Assembly (NCBI GenBank): GCA_963573315.1
Contig: OY752140.1
Location: 4,216,001 to 4,280,000, forward strand
Direction: 5' to 3'
Length of the DNA stretch: 64,000 nt
Origin: Entomortierella parvispora
Taxonomy: Eukaryota > Mortierellomycota > Mortierellomycetes > Mortierellales > Mortierellaceae
The translations under genes and the position numbers were made by a program. Positions 1-10,860 of this stretch are shown here, piece by piece; positions within the stretch are counted from its first letter, which is position 1; the number at the start of each line of letters is the position of its first letter. Under the pieces are notes generated by a model that saw nothing but the letters and a program-made list of their open reading frames with translations, was not told the DNA's origin and ran no database searches.

Positions 1-1
1 A

Positions 2-619
2 CGCGAAGTCTTTGATGTACAAGAAGACGGATCGCTTTGCCCAACCATGGACCACGCGCCTGCATTACCACCGCCAACAAAAAGAACCAAGCGTGAGAAA
101 GCGCGACCGCACCTCCGGTTCTTGGATCAGAGCGAGGAACACAAAGACAAAATGAAGTACAGTAGTAGAATGGATCATATCCGACACAAGCAAAAGTATC
201 GCAACAACAATAGCGCCAGATCAAGTGCTGAGATGGATGCTTGGATGAGCGATGACGAAGAGCCAGAAACACCGTTGCCCATCTTCAAAAAAGAATCGCA
301 AGCTTTGGTCCGGTACCAAGGACCCAAGTCAATGTCATTGGCGGAAGGGGTTGACACTTTGATCAAGCACCGTCTTATCGAGGACTCCAGCGACCTTTAT
401 TCTCTGCAGGATCCTCGTGGTCATGAATTGGTTCTCTACCGTGGCTATCGAGGTAGTGATTCAAACTCTGGATCAAGGATGCACACAACGGAACCATCTT
501 CTACGGTGATAGAAGAGCTGAGCGATGAAGATAATGACAGCAGCGCCGCCACATTGAACAACATGGCACGCTTTATGGACGAACTCCAGGACAAGATCAT
601 GGACATGGACCTGGACTGA
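2..619 (+). CDS. C-terminal part of an unrecognised protein (5' truncated by window edge)
   Basis: The reading frame is open from base 2 to the stop at 617-619, and an ATG lies at 47. Because the frame stays open upstream of that ATG, this is most likely the last exon of a longer gene. The visible part (about 206 residues) begins with a basic stretch (KRTKREK), has an acidic MSDDEEPE patch, and ends in an acidic tail with a predicted short helix (MARFMDELQDKIMDMDLD). There is no signal peptide or membrane segment. The charge-segregated composition suggests a nuclear regulatory protein, but I recognise no family. The frame ends about 170 nt before the epimerase start. Confidence 0.5.
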   Translation, partial: REVFDVQEDGSLCPTMDHAPALPPPTKRTKREKARPHLRFLDQSEEHKDKMKYSSRMDHIRHKQKYRNNNSARSSAEMDAWMSDDEEPETPLPIFKKESQALVRYQGPKSMSLAEGVDTLIKHRLIEDSSDLYSLQDPRGHELVLYRGYRGSDSNSGSRMHTTEPSSTVIEELSDEDNDSSAATLNNMARFMDELQDKIMDMDLD

Positions 620-787
620 GCAATCCCGGACTCATATGTAGAATAACACTTCAACTTGTAAATATAAAACCTTTGCTTATCTTGATCGGTCGCACATGGA
701 CAGAAAGTTTCATTTTTCCCCACACACCTCACTGCATTCATTTGGATGCTCTTTCCTCATTCACTGTCAAAATTCTGTTCATTTCCC

Positions 788-2119
788 ATGCCCGTCATTG
801 AAAGACCACCTGTGCGGAATGCGAAAGGCCAGGCGCTACGCTCGTTTTTGCTGACCGATGCCTCTTCACCAAATATGGCCTGCCAGGTCACCAATCTGGG
901 AGCAACCATAACTCACCTCTGGGTACCAGACAAGTATTCGAGCGTACGCGATGTTGTTCTGGGCTTTGACGACCTTACCGCCTATCGATCAAATCTTGAC
1001 CCTTACTTTGGAGCAAGTGTGGGAAGAATTGCTAACAGGTATTGATTAAAATGTTTGGGCAAAAGATGAATGGATGAGATATTTAACTAGAGTTCCTCAA
1101 TGTCTACTAGAATCGCAAAAGGAGAGTTTACCTTGCCAAACCAGCCACACACCATCTATCGCCTCGACTGCAACAATGGTCCCAATTCACTTCATGGTGG
1201 CATTGACAGCTATAGTTGTCGTCTCTGGGATATCGAGTCAGGTTTGGAGGGGGCTATTGAGAGGGGTGCCAGCATTCGAATGAGTCTACTCTCGGAACAT
1301 ATGGATCAAGGATTCCCAGGACGATTGAAGGTGTACTGCACCTTTCGTCTCATTGACTATACACTCGAGATTTCCTACGAGGCGTTCTTGGACAGCCACA
1401 CGGACGAGGAGCTTGCACGGCAGGCAACAATCGTCTCGCTCACAAACCATTCGTACTTCAATCTCAATGGTGTGCCGACACACGGTGACAACAAGACCGG
1501 ACCACCCTCAACGGCGTTAGTGACAAACCACGTCATGAAGATTCAAAACATTGACAGTTATCTTGAAACGGACTCTACCTCCGTCCCCACAGGAATTGTT
1601 CTCCCCCTTGCACAAGTTCCTTCCATGGACTTTCGAATTGCGAAAGAGATTGGTCAAGACATCAAGGAAACGCCTGGAGGAGGCATAGGGTATGACCATT
1701 TCTATCCTGTGAAGCAAGCAGTGGAAAGCCCAGAGGACTACCGGGTCAAGAACGATATCCATCGTCAAACACCTCTCCCGTTGGTCTCTGTATACTCTCC
1801 AGAATCGGGTATTCAGCTCGATATGGCGACCACAGAGCCAGGATTTCAACTCTACACTGCAAACTGGGTTCAGGTGGACCGTGAGGTTGTCGACGTTGGT
1901 GGCGCCTCGTCTATTTCCCCCAAGGTTTCGGAGAAGAATAAGCATACGTTTGCTCATGTCGGTAAAGCCCGCGGTGGATATCAGCTCCACTCTGGCTTCT
2001 GTCTCGAGACGTCAAAATTCCCTGACGCGATCCATCATGAAACTTGGAAAGGCCAAGTTGTCCTGCAGCCGGGAGACAAATATCAATCCTTGACCACTTT
2101 CCATTTCACGACGAGATAG
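788..2119 (+). CDS. Aldose 1-epimerase (galactose mutarotase)
   Basis: Two exons, 788-1038 and 1111-2119, join in phase to give about 419 residues. The 72-nt intron runs from GTATTG to CTAG, and the join restores the family motif GRIANRIAKGEF. The enzyme interconverts alpha and beta anomers of galactose or glucose in the cytosol, feeding the Leloir pathway. Family landmarks are present: NNGPNSLHGG with His112, SLTNHSYFNL with catalytic His197, GIGYDHFY with substrate-binding Asp279, and EPGFQLYTAN with catalytic base Glu326. No signal peptide is seen. The ATG at 746 is in frame and would add 14 residues; I chose 788 because the shorter N-terminus (MPVIERPP) leads directly into the conserved domain. 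UGP1 further right uses the same sugar-phosphate pool, but the two genes are not adjacent. Confidence 0.9.
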
Positions 2120-2403
2120 TCCAAAATACTGTTGTCGAACAAAATATAGAAGTTTATTTGTTGCTGGATCCTGTCGTTTGAGTTCCTGTAGGAAGCAAGA
2201 GAGCCTTTCTATGGTGGATATGATTGAAAATCGGGTATATGGTGGTGGACGGTGATCGGAAATCCGGGGGAGACTGAGGCCCAGCCGTCACATCGAAATC
2301 TTTCCCCAGAAAAATCGACCTCCCGGCAGTGTCATTGTCCCCTACGGTAGATGTCTCTCAAGAGACGCTGGATATCGAAGGGAGAGTGCAAGCCATCCAG
2401 CCT

Positions 2404-2739
2404 TCAGCGAAAGTTGTCTACAAAACTTGAGGCGGCCTCCTTGTATTGATGGATCATGTCTGGTAGTTTCTCTCCGTCGCTAAGTTTCTTGGCAAGGAAC
2501 ACGCCTGGCGCAGCAAAAATGACCATATGGAGACAGAATCTGAGGCCAGAGATAGATGACGGGTCCTGGATGTCCTTCTGTGTGCGCGTTGTGTTCGTTG
2601 CGGCTCTATCTGAGGGTCTGAAAGGAATCCTGGTGGAGACTGTTGTCTTTGCTGTTGCTTGAATCTGGTTCTGGGCAAAGACCTTTGTCATGGCGGCATT
2701 GTAGGTCCGCCTAGCAGCAGTGGCGATGGTCATGTCCAT
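2404..2739 (-). CDS. Small protein with predicted mitochondrial presequence and one hydrophobic segment
   Basis: Single-exon frame of 111 residues. The first 35 residues are rich in Arg, Ala and Thr with almost no acidic residues (ATAARRTYNAAMTK), which looks like a mitochondrial presequence. Residues about 66-83 (GLRFCLHMVIFAAPGVFL) form one hydrophobic segment, followed by a charged tail. The layout suits a small inner-membrane subunit or assembly factor. I cannot name the family, and the function is unknown. It is transcribed divergently from RPN1 with about 400 bp between start codons, so promoter elements may be shared. The frame could be chance, but its organised presequence, hydrophobic segment and soluble tail argue for a gene. 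Confidence 0.5.
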   Translation of the reverse strand: MDMTIATAARRTYNAAMTKVFAQNQIQATAKTTVSTRIPFRPSDRAATNTTRTQKDIQDPSSISGLRFCLHMVIFAAPGVFLAKKLSDGEKLPDMIHQYKEAASSFVDNFR

Positions 2740-3142
2740 GGAGTGGTGTTGTGTTGAGGACGCAGGGATGTGATTCCCAGAGCATCGTGTTGCATGTGCA
2801 GAAGGGAGGAGAAGCGGGACTTAGTGCGCACATGTAAAATAGTACGGTGACGTGTACGGAATCTTGGTCCCTCCTCCTGTCGCTGACGAACGCGACAGAG
2901 GAGGGACGTGTGTCCTTCGAGTCCAAAAAGGGCCTCTCTTTGCGCACACAGATTCCATCACAATTCGCTTTTCCCTCTTACTTTTCCCTTCATCCATCAA
3001 TCCGTTCCCGCTTGCACCTACTCGACTCGACCGCCAGCCAGCCAGCCAAGGACACACAGACAGCGCAGACCAGCATAACGCATATCCGTGCCAGCTCCAA
3101 CTCCTCAACTTCCAAAAAAAAAAAAAGACATTTTAGCTGACC
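2740..3142. promoter_or_regulatory. Divergent intergenic region between the 2404-2739 gene and RPN1
   Basis: About 400 bp separates two divergent start codons. The RPN1-proximal part is pyrimidine-rich (2955-3000), then turns into a run of 13 A just before ACATTTTAGCTGACC and the start codon. I found no clear TATA box and no Rpn4-type GGTGGCAAA element. Confidence 0.4.
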
Positions 3143-6100
3143 ATGGTTGAAAAGAAGGCAGTGGCCATTCCCGTGCCTGCGGCAGACAACTCGCCCATGG
3201 AAGAGGATAAGCCTCTGAAGAAGACCCCCAAGGAGCTCAAGGATGCCCCCATCAAGGATGAGCTGGTAACGTCCCCTGGCATTCCCAAAGCTCACTTGGC
3301 CTGGCGGAACTGATCAGCCTGGGACTTACCTTTCGTTTTATGCCCTACCTACATGCAATAGTCCGAGGAAGACCTGGAACTCAAGACCCAGTTGGAAATG
3401 TTGATTGAGAGACTGAAGGTACGTGCATTCTTATCACCCCTCTTCGTCATCCTCTTCTCCTCCAGACCTTGCTTGTCCACGCGTTCTGACGCGTCGTTGT
3501 ATCTGTTTTTCCATGTAGGAGTCCGACACCAAGCTCTACAACCCAACGCTCGAGACGCTTCGTACTCTTATCCTTACCTCGACCAGCTCTATGACCTCTG
3601 TTCCCAAGCCATTGAAGTTCTTGCGTCCTCTGTACCCCGATATGGTCGCTATCCATGAATCATGGCCAGAGAACAATGACAAGGTACATTTTGAGGGACA
3701 TCATATTTGGAGCAATGGAAAGAAGTGGATCAGTCCGGGAGTTTTAACACCTTCCTTGAAATTGTGCAATTGTTACTATAGAAATTTCTCGCCGATATTC
3801 TCTCGATCTTGTCCATGACATATGATGACGATAAGCTGGATACTTTGAAGTATCGCCAATTGGGCACCCAAAATGCCATCGGATCCTGGGGTCACGAATA
3901 CGTTAGGTACGGACTGTGCGAACAATATGTGCTGTATACAAATGGTCAATTTGCCAGAGATTAAGACTGTTGACTTGCAACACATAGACATCTTTCCACT
4001 GAGATTGGACAGGAATACGAGCGGAGACAGGAAAAGGATGCTGACTCTGAGGACCTCGTTAAGCTGGCTCTCGAGGTCGCACCCTTTTTCTTGGCCCATA
4101 ACGCTGAGGCAGATGCCGTTGATCTCTTGTTGCAGTTGGATATTGTCCCCAAACTCGTGGGATTTGTGGACAAGAACTCGTACAAGCGTGTCTGTCTCTA
4201 TATTGCAGGGTAAGTCTTGTTTTAGCCAACATTGATGTAAGAATACTAAGGTAATTCTGCTGTACTGACCAATGATTCATTGCTTGATATAGCTGCGTAA
4301 ACTATTTGGAGTCACCGGATGATGCCATCTGCCTCCGAACTGCACACGACATTTACATGAAGCATAGAAAGTTCTCTGAGGCACTATTGATCGCCATTCG
4401 TATGTCCGACAAGGCCCTTATTCAAAACATCTTCAATACTTGCGAGGATCCGTAAGTCGAAACAATACATCTGCTGTCTGCATTCTTTGTTGATGGATAT
4501 GTTGGACGAATATTAACCATATGTCGCCCTGCCGATGTATAGCTTATTGAAGAAACAGCTCGCTTTCATGCTCGCCAGACAGCAAATCTCTGTAGAGACC
4601 GAGGACGAGGACTTGCAGAACTGCCTGAACAACACCCACCTGACCAACCACTTCATTAGCTTGGCCCGTGAACTCGACTTGATGGAACCAAAGACTCCAG
4701 AGGACATCTACAAGACACATCTCGAACACAAACGCAACACTGGAGTTGCACAAGTCGACTCTGCTCGCCAGAACTTGGCCTCGACATTCGTGAACGCATT
4801 CGTGAACGCTGGCTTTGGTGTGGATAAGCTCATGTTGACTGAGGAAGACGACGGCGGGTGGATTTTCAAGAACAAGGATCACGGCATGATGAGTGCCTCG
4901 GCCTCTTTGGGCATGATCTTGCTCTGGGATGTGGATATGGGTCTTAACCAAATCGACAAGTACATCTACTCGGACGACGAGAATATTCGCGCTGGAGCTT
5001 TGTTGGCTGTCGGTATTGTCAACTCTGGTGTCCGTAACTTGGCCGACCCAGCCTTGGCTGTGCTTGCCGAGCACTTGGAAGATACAAAGTCGCTCACGAA
5101 CCGTGTCGCCGCCATCCAAGGACTCGGTTTGGCGTACGCTGGCTCTGCAAGGGAAGAACTCTCAGAGCTGCTTCTCCCAATTGTTAGCAACTCGGATGTT
5201 CCCATGGAGATTTCCTCGTTTGCGGCATTGGCTCTGGGCCAGATCTTTGTTGGTACCTGCGATGGCGAGATTACAAGCACTATTTTGCAAACAATGCTTG
5301 AGCGCGCTGACGGCCAGCTGGGAGAGACCTATGGTCGCTTCATGGGTCTTGGTCTTGGATTGCTTCATTTGGGTAAGTTCGACTGTACATTTGAAAGATC
5401 CTCAACATTACCAAGACTTTGTACAATAGCGATCTAACTCAACACTACCTTCTTAATAGGCACCCGTGGTCAGTGCGATGTTACATTGGAGACCTTGAAG
5501 GCGATCGAGCACCCTATTGGCAAGCGCACCAGTGTGTTGGTCGAGATCAGTGCTTACGCTGGTACCGGCGACGTCCTTCACATTCAGCGTATGCTCCACT
5601 ACTGCAACGACCATATCGATGCTGAGAGCGAAGAAGACGATCAGTTCCAGGCCTATGCTGTTATTGGTATCGCCTTGATCGCGTTGGGTGAAGATATTGG
5701 TGCGGAAATGGCACTTCGATCTTTCACGCACCTCATGCACTATGGTGAACCCGTTATCCGTCGCGCCGTCCCCCTGGCTATCGGCTTGCTCTGTGCATCA
5801 AACCCAGTGCTTTCAGTTCTTGACACTTTGGGCAAATACTCTCACGACACCGACATTGAAGTTGCACTGAACTCGATTTTTGCCATGGGTATGGTCGGAG
5901 CAGGAACGAACAATGCTCGTGTCGCACAGATGTTGCGCCACTTGGCCTCGTACTATCACAAGGATGCAAGTTGTCTGTTCGTCGTCCGCATTGCACAGGT
6001 AATAGGAGAAAACATTTATCTTTACAGCTGCCGATGGACCACTCCGTCATCAAATCGTTCTAACCGTTGTTTATTGTATATTTTATTACCAATAGGGACT

Positions 6101-6536
6101 TCTTCACATGGGCAAGGGCACGTTGACAATCAATCCATTGAACACTGACAGACAAATCATGTCCCCTGTCGCCTTGGCAGGTCTCTTGACCACATTGGTG
6201 GCGTTCACAGATGTCCGGACCTTGATTTTGGGACACCACCACTATCTCCTGTACTCCTTGGTGACGGCCATGTACCCACGATTCCTTATCACATTGAACG
6301 AGGAATTGGAGAGCGAGCCCGTTGCTGTCCGCGTCGGTCAAGCTGTGGATGTTGTTGGACAGGCAGGTCGACCCAAAACTATTACAGGATTCCAGACACA
6401 TACTACGCCTGTGCTCTTGGCCTACTCTGAGCGTGCAGAATTGTCGACAGAAGAATACCTGGCACAAGCACCAGTCTTGGAAGGCTTTGTGTTGTTGAAG
6501 AAGAACCCAGACTATGTCGAAGAGACAAAGGCATAG
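3143..6536 (+). CDS. RPN1: 26S proteasome regulatory subunit RPN1 (PSMD2 family)
   Basis: Nine exons: 3143-3265, 3362-3418, 3519-3683, 3782-3906, 3988-4209, 4293-4451, 4543-5372, 5460-5998, 6096-6536. All junctions are GT-AG and phase-consistent, giving 886 residues, close to animal PSMD2 (about 900). RPN1 is the large scaffold of the proteasome base. It binds ubiquitin-like shuttle factors and the Rpt ATPase ring. Characteristic sequence includes [18 protein letters not shown] near the N-terminus, [12 protein letters not shown], and the central proteasome/cyclosome (PC) repeats in exons 7-8, for example [19 protein letters not shown] and [19 protein letters not shown]. The C-terminal exon carries the typical [21 protein letters not shown]. 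The first six exons are short (57-222 nt), while exons 7-9 hold most of the protein. Confidence 0.95.
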
Positions 6537-7190
6537 ATATTTTAAGTCTATTATTACAAATTAAAAAAAAATCCAGACATGAATTACCACTGATACTTTC
6601 TGTTTTCTTGCTGAAGGGTTTCTTGCAGAAGGGGCGAAACACAAATGTTACAAGCGCTCTCCATACCAAGAAAGTTTGAAGTCAAAGCATGTCACGGATG
6701 AGCTTTCCAGTTGCCTGGGGTTGGTGCCAAGCTGATCCGCGCTTCCCAGACCGGGGACAATGCCAGGTTTGCTCGTCAGATCGTGGACTGTTGGACGACT
6801 TTTGCATAGACGGGCAATCCATCCCCTCATCCTGTCCAGGTCGGCTTTTGAGTCTCAGAACCCGGTTGCCCTATGATGCATCGAACCCGGTCCTCGATTT
6901 GAACACTCAGAGTGCCATATCGATCAGTGCCGACGCTTATAGTAGCTGTTCTTGGCTTGAATCGCCGTTTCCGTACGAGTTCATTCTCCACAACAGCCCG
7001 TAGGACTTTAATCTTAAGCAATCAAAAAGTTGTCAAGTCATCTCATCAGATTTACAAATTTAAATTCCATGAATATTCATGAGTATTTACCCACAAAGTT
7101 GTGGTGGTCTCCAGTTGGCACTCGAGCTCGATGTTCAAAGTATAAAAGTAGTTTGAGATTTAATATTATATAAGGTCAAAGCTTTGTGAG
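6537..7190. other. Intergenic region with a weak minus-strand coding-like stretch
   Basis: This lies between the RPN1 stop and the kanadaptin stop (converging 3' ends). RPN1 is followed by an A-rich stretch (6560-6570) that could serve polyadenylation. On the minus strand 6827-7021 is open (64 codons, basic) and 6648-6830 is open in another frame. Neither matches a family I know, and they may be relics. AT-rich sequence at 7040-7090 and 7140-7175 probably belongs to the kanadaptin 3' region. Confidence 0.3.
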
Positions 7191-9328
7191 CTAGGATGGA
7201 GGAGGTAGGGAAGGTCCTAGAACCCTTGGTCCTCGTGGTTTGTTCTCTATTGATGTTTCTGTAGGCTGTGGCTGTGAAGTTGTCACTTGTGGAGTAGTCG
7301 AGCTCTTGGCACTGGTTGGTGCTGGAGTGGAGCCAATCTTGGCCAAAAAATCCACTGGTTTGGTAAACTCGATCAACTGCTGGAGTCGCTTCTCCTCCTA
7401 AAGTTGAAATAGACAAAAGGGATTTAGAGTCAGTGTGTGCCAACGACCTCCCTGACCTCAGTCAACATGGATGTCCATCAGAAACTAAAAAGGATAAGTG
7501 ATGACTTTACCTTCACCATAACTCCAAAGTTCTGTTGGAGCTTTGCCTTCGAGTCTCCGCCTGATTTTTCAAGCGAGACCATGAAGGCATCCAAGTCTCC
7601 AGAATCTTCCAACTTCTTTTGCTCGGCTTTGTTGGCATCATACTCGTCGATCCGTAACTTAAGAACACCCATTTCCTTCTGGAGTACTTTCAGCTTCTCG
7701 AGCAAGGACTCGTGCGTGTCCGCCTTTTGCTCCGTCTTTTTAGCCGTCGACTTTTTCTTTGCTGTTCTGTCGTAAAAGTCGTCATCATCATCGTCATCGT
7801 CGGATCGATCATATCTCTTGCCTCCTCTGGAATTCGATGTAGATACTAGTGGATGAAAAAAAGAGAAAATTCCTCGAGGTGTCAGCACTTGAAGTTCACT
7901 GTTTGCCAAAAGATAGTTAGCGCTAGAGATGCAAAGACTTACCTTCGCTAGAAGATTGAGTTCCTAGCATGCCCCGAGAGTCCAGTTTGATGCATGCATC
8001 CAAAGCTGCCTCTCGTTCCGCATCACGCTTCTTGCCCGTTGTGGCTTCGCCATAGACAGGACCCATTGTTGTGTCGATAGGGAGTCTGATTCTCGCAGTG
8101 TACTCTCGAGCATGCCCTGGTCCTTGCTCATCAATCTCAAACTCGCAGCTATATCCTTTGCTTTCCAGATAATGGCGCAAAGCCTTCTTAGGGTCCTTTC
8201 TATAGTACGCGTCTGGATCGACAGCTCTCCTGATTGAACCATCCATGATTGCATCCTCTGCGTCCTCTTCATCCTCTGCATCTTCTTGCATTCCCCTATA
8301 AGAACGCAATGGTGACATGAGGTTAAAAATTCGTGAATTGCAGTGCTCGCCGCCAAACGTCTTCAGCCGCTCTAAAACTTACCAGTTACAACCTTCATCT
8401 TGATCAGATTGAGTATCAGCACGCGAGCGATTCTGCTTCTCAATCATGGCCTGGACAAGTTTTCTCTCTTCTTCCTCCTGATCGACTTCCTCCTCAGTCT
8501 GGAAGAGGTATATCCTGGAACTCTCGCCAAATCGAAGTTGATCTCCAGGTTTGAGGGCAACATGCATTGCAGGTGGAATTTTTGATTTGTTCAGTTTTGT
8601 CCCATGGCTACTGGAAAGATCATAGATGAAACACTGTCCATTGCTCTTGAATTGAATGACTGCATGATACCGTGAAAGGGACTATAACGAACAATCAACA
8701 TTCATATTAGTGCCCTATCACAACTCTTATACACATAGACGGACACATTTTTCTTACTGGGTGTTCCATTTCTAGATCGCACATTGGCAAACGACCGACT
8801 ACCAGGAACTCCTTCTCAGGCACCATAATCTTCTCGACCACAATGCCGTTCTTAATCACTTCAAAAAAGAATTGTTGGTTCGGGAACCCACTCCAAGCTG
8901 GCTTTTGATACTTTAGTGGTGGAGCGTTTGGTACAGGCGCCTTCTCCTTTGGAAGAGTTATCACTGGTCGGCTTGCTGGAGGACCCATCGGTGAAGGCTC
9001 CCCTAAAAAACATCGACGGGATCAAGATGCAATAAAGGCAACGTATCAGCAACTGAGGCCGGCCTACCAGACCCTCTCTTTTCTTGATTCCGCACTCACC
9101 TTTCGAGCCGTTCTTCTCTTCTGAGATGGCGGTGGCTCCTTTGGGAAAGAGCGGTGGGGGAGGCGGTGCCATGGCCATCTTCTTCACAGGGATGGCAGGC
9201 ATAGCGAACGATCCGTTTGTGCTCGGGGTTGAATTCTCGACAGACTCGGGTGTCGTGCTGTTTTTTGCCTCACCAGGTCCGCTGGTAGCGGGTTTCCTAA
9301 CCGGCACTTGTGGGACGGCAAAGGACAT
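7191..9328 (-). CDS. Kanadaptin-like protein (FHA domain plus dsRNA-binding domain)
   Basis: Six exons on the minus strand: 9328-9100, 9002-8758, 8681-8383, 8295-7943, 7845-7511, 7397-7191. They join in phase to 397 residues, about half the length of human kanadaptin (SLC4A1AP). The N-terminus is Pro-rich. The FHA domain occupies roughly residues 120-215 and contains the phosphothreonine-binding signature: VVGRLPMCDLEMEHPSLSRYHAV followed by DLSSSHGTKLNKSKI. After an acidic stretch (EDAEDEEDAEDA) comes a double-stranded-RNA-binding domain, about 236-315 (DPKKALRHYLESKGYSCEFE ... ATGKKRDAEREAALDACIKL). An eight-Asp run and a coiled-coil segment (ESLLEKLKVLQKEMGVLKLR) follow. Family proteins are nuclear and linked to splicing-associated complexes; the precise role is unclear. 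A CACGTG hexamer lies 93 bp upstream of the start codon. Confidence 0.87.
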
Positions 9329-10860
9329 GGCGGAATGGAGGGGCTGAAGGCGGTTAGAGAGCAACAAACGAATGAAAGAGACGCATGCATGCATGTTGCG
9401 TCCACAAGGAGATCAAGAGGCACGTGATTTGCCGCCAATTCTTACAGTACAATGTTGTAACGTGGCACCAAAGCAATGAAGATACAAAGTGTTCGTTTAT
9501 TTCGTCTACTTTGCTTTTGCTGGGAGAAGCAAGCTGACGCCCATGCAGATACACGCCAACGACACGTATGGGCTGAGACGTTCACCTATTCAGATATATC
9601 ATACAGCGATAAGAAGTTAGCTTCCCTCCGCGACGCCAAGGTTTCCGTGAATATCCACTTTTCTTCAGTTATTGTCCCATAATGCCCACTCGATCAGATG
9701 GAATGAAAGGCCACCATAACCGTGATCCCGTACCTATCCTTGCTGCCTTCCAGAAAATGCCAAGAACACTAGAGAGGAAACACAGAGCGAATTAGTGAAT
9801 GCAAATGAACCGTTAATAGAGTCGGGCATGCAGCCGTTTCGTTTGTGTCTCGGGGTCATACCCAGTCTTGTTACGGTCAAGCAGGCGAGTCTGTGATTGA
9901 ACGTAGGTGCAGGTGCAGATGACCAGAAGGATGACGAGAAGCAAACTTTGAAAGTTGAAAAGGGCCGACTGTCAAGTGAATGAACAGGAAAAGACGCGGT
10001 CAGTATCCTGTTTCTCTTCCTAATCAAAGACGCCGAGGCACTGTTGTCGCGGTTTTCCTCCTATCTGCTGCTCCGAAATCGGACTATACCATGATGTGGT
10101 GTGATGTGTTGCTGGGAGGGTATTGGATGAAGGAAACAATGTGGGGCCACGGTCTGGTGATGTTAGACATGCATTGAACTTCATTGAAGTGAAATTGCGA
10201 TAGTGCATATCACGTGATATATGCTTTTGATTGCTTTTTGCGAGTCTGGGTCCAAGTTCCCACTGGACTTAGCTCCTCTTGGCTCCCATGTTGCTCGAGG
10301 TTCTATTTTTGCAGAGCCAGAGATGACCAAGGCAATGATCGCTCACAGGCTTCTCTTTCTGTTGTAGCCGTAGCTATTATTATTAATGTTGCTCATAGGT
10401 TGCTGGGCGTTGGGAGTAAGAACGCGAGGTAGCGTCACAGTGACGAGACGTGCAGCAAGGAGCACAGCACCGGCAGGGAGAAGGAGGAAAGAAGGAAGCC
10501 AAGAAGGAAGCCAAGACGGAAAGAAATGAAGCGAGAAGAAGAGAGGGACAAAGGGGAAGAGCGTGGAAGGAGAGCAGCAGGATTGATCGCGGTGAGACCC
10601 GCGCCCGCACCCACACCCGCACCGTGTCCTCGTCAGTGTCGTTCTTCTGTTCTCGGAGCACGAAAATGGCTTTGTGTCCTTTGCAAAACGCACCATTCCC
10701 ATTACTGTACTTCTTTCTTCTCTTTCTCCTTTCTCTCTTCTCTCTTCTCTCTTCTCCTTCTCATCACATCTCATCACATCTCTTTCTCTTTCTCTCTTTC
10801 TCTCTCTCCCACTCCTTTTCATTTTGCATTCCCTCTCCCCCCTTATTTTTACCTCCCACA
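9329..10860. other. Divergent intergenic region, kanadaptin to UGP1
   Basis: About 1.5 kb with no convincing gene. It contains CACGTG sites at 9421-9426 and 10211-10216, the latter inside the near-palindrome ATATCACGTGATATAT. A GCATGCATGCATG run lies near 9383. Purine-rich sequence at 10470-10570 leads into the pyrimidine tract before UGP1. Open frames here, such as a 197-codon minus frame at 10343-10936, are low-complexity products of the tract. Confidence 0.4.
10709..10860 (+). promoter_or_regulatory. Polypyrimidine tract directly upstream of UGP1
   Basis: About 150 nt of almost uninterrupted CT-rich sequence (TTCTCTCTTCTCTCTT repeats, with two ATCACATCTC copies) ends at CCTCCCACAATG. CT-rich boxes just upstream of start codons are common in promoters of strongly expressed filamentous-fungal genes. 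Similar tracts precede SOD, the Apd1-like gene, VTC4 and the membrane protein in this window. Confidence 0.5.

Noticed and set aside
2454-3136. Overlapping frames in the divergent region before RPN1
   Set aside because: Alternative-frame readings of the 2404-2739 gene and of the RPN1 leader.
4544-5119. 191-codon minus-strand frame
   Set aside because: Antisense shadow of RPN1 exon 7, which has strong family identity on the plus strand.
6830-6910. GGGTTCGATGC on the minus strand, resembling a tRNA B box
   Set aside because: No matching A box, acceptor stem or cloverleaf could be drawn around it.
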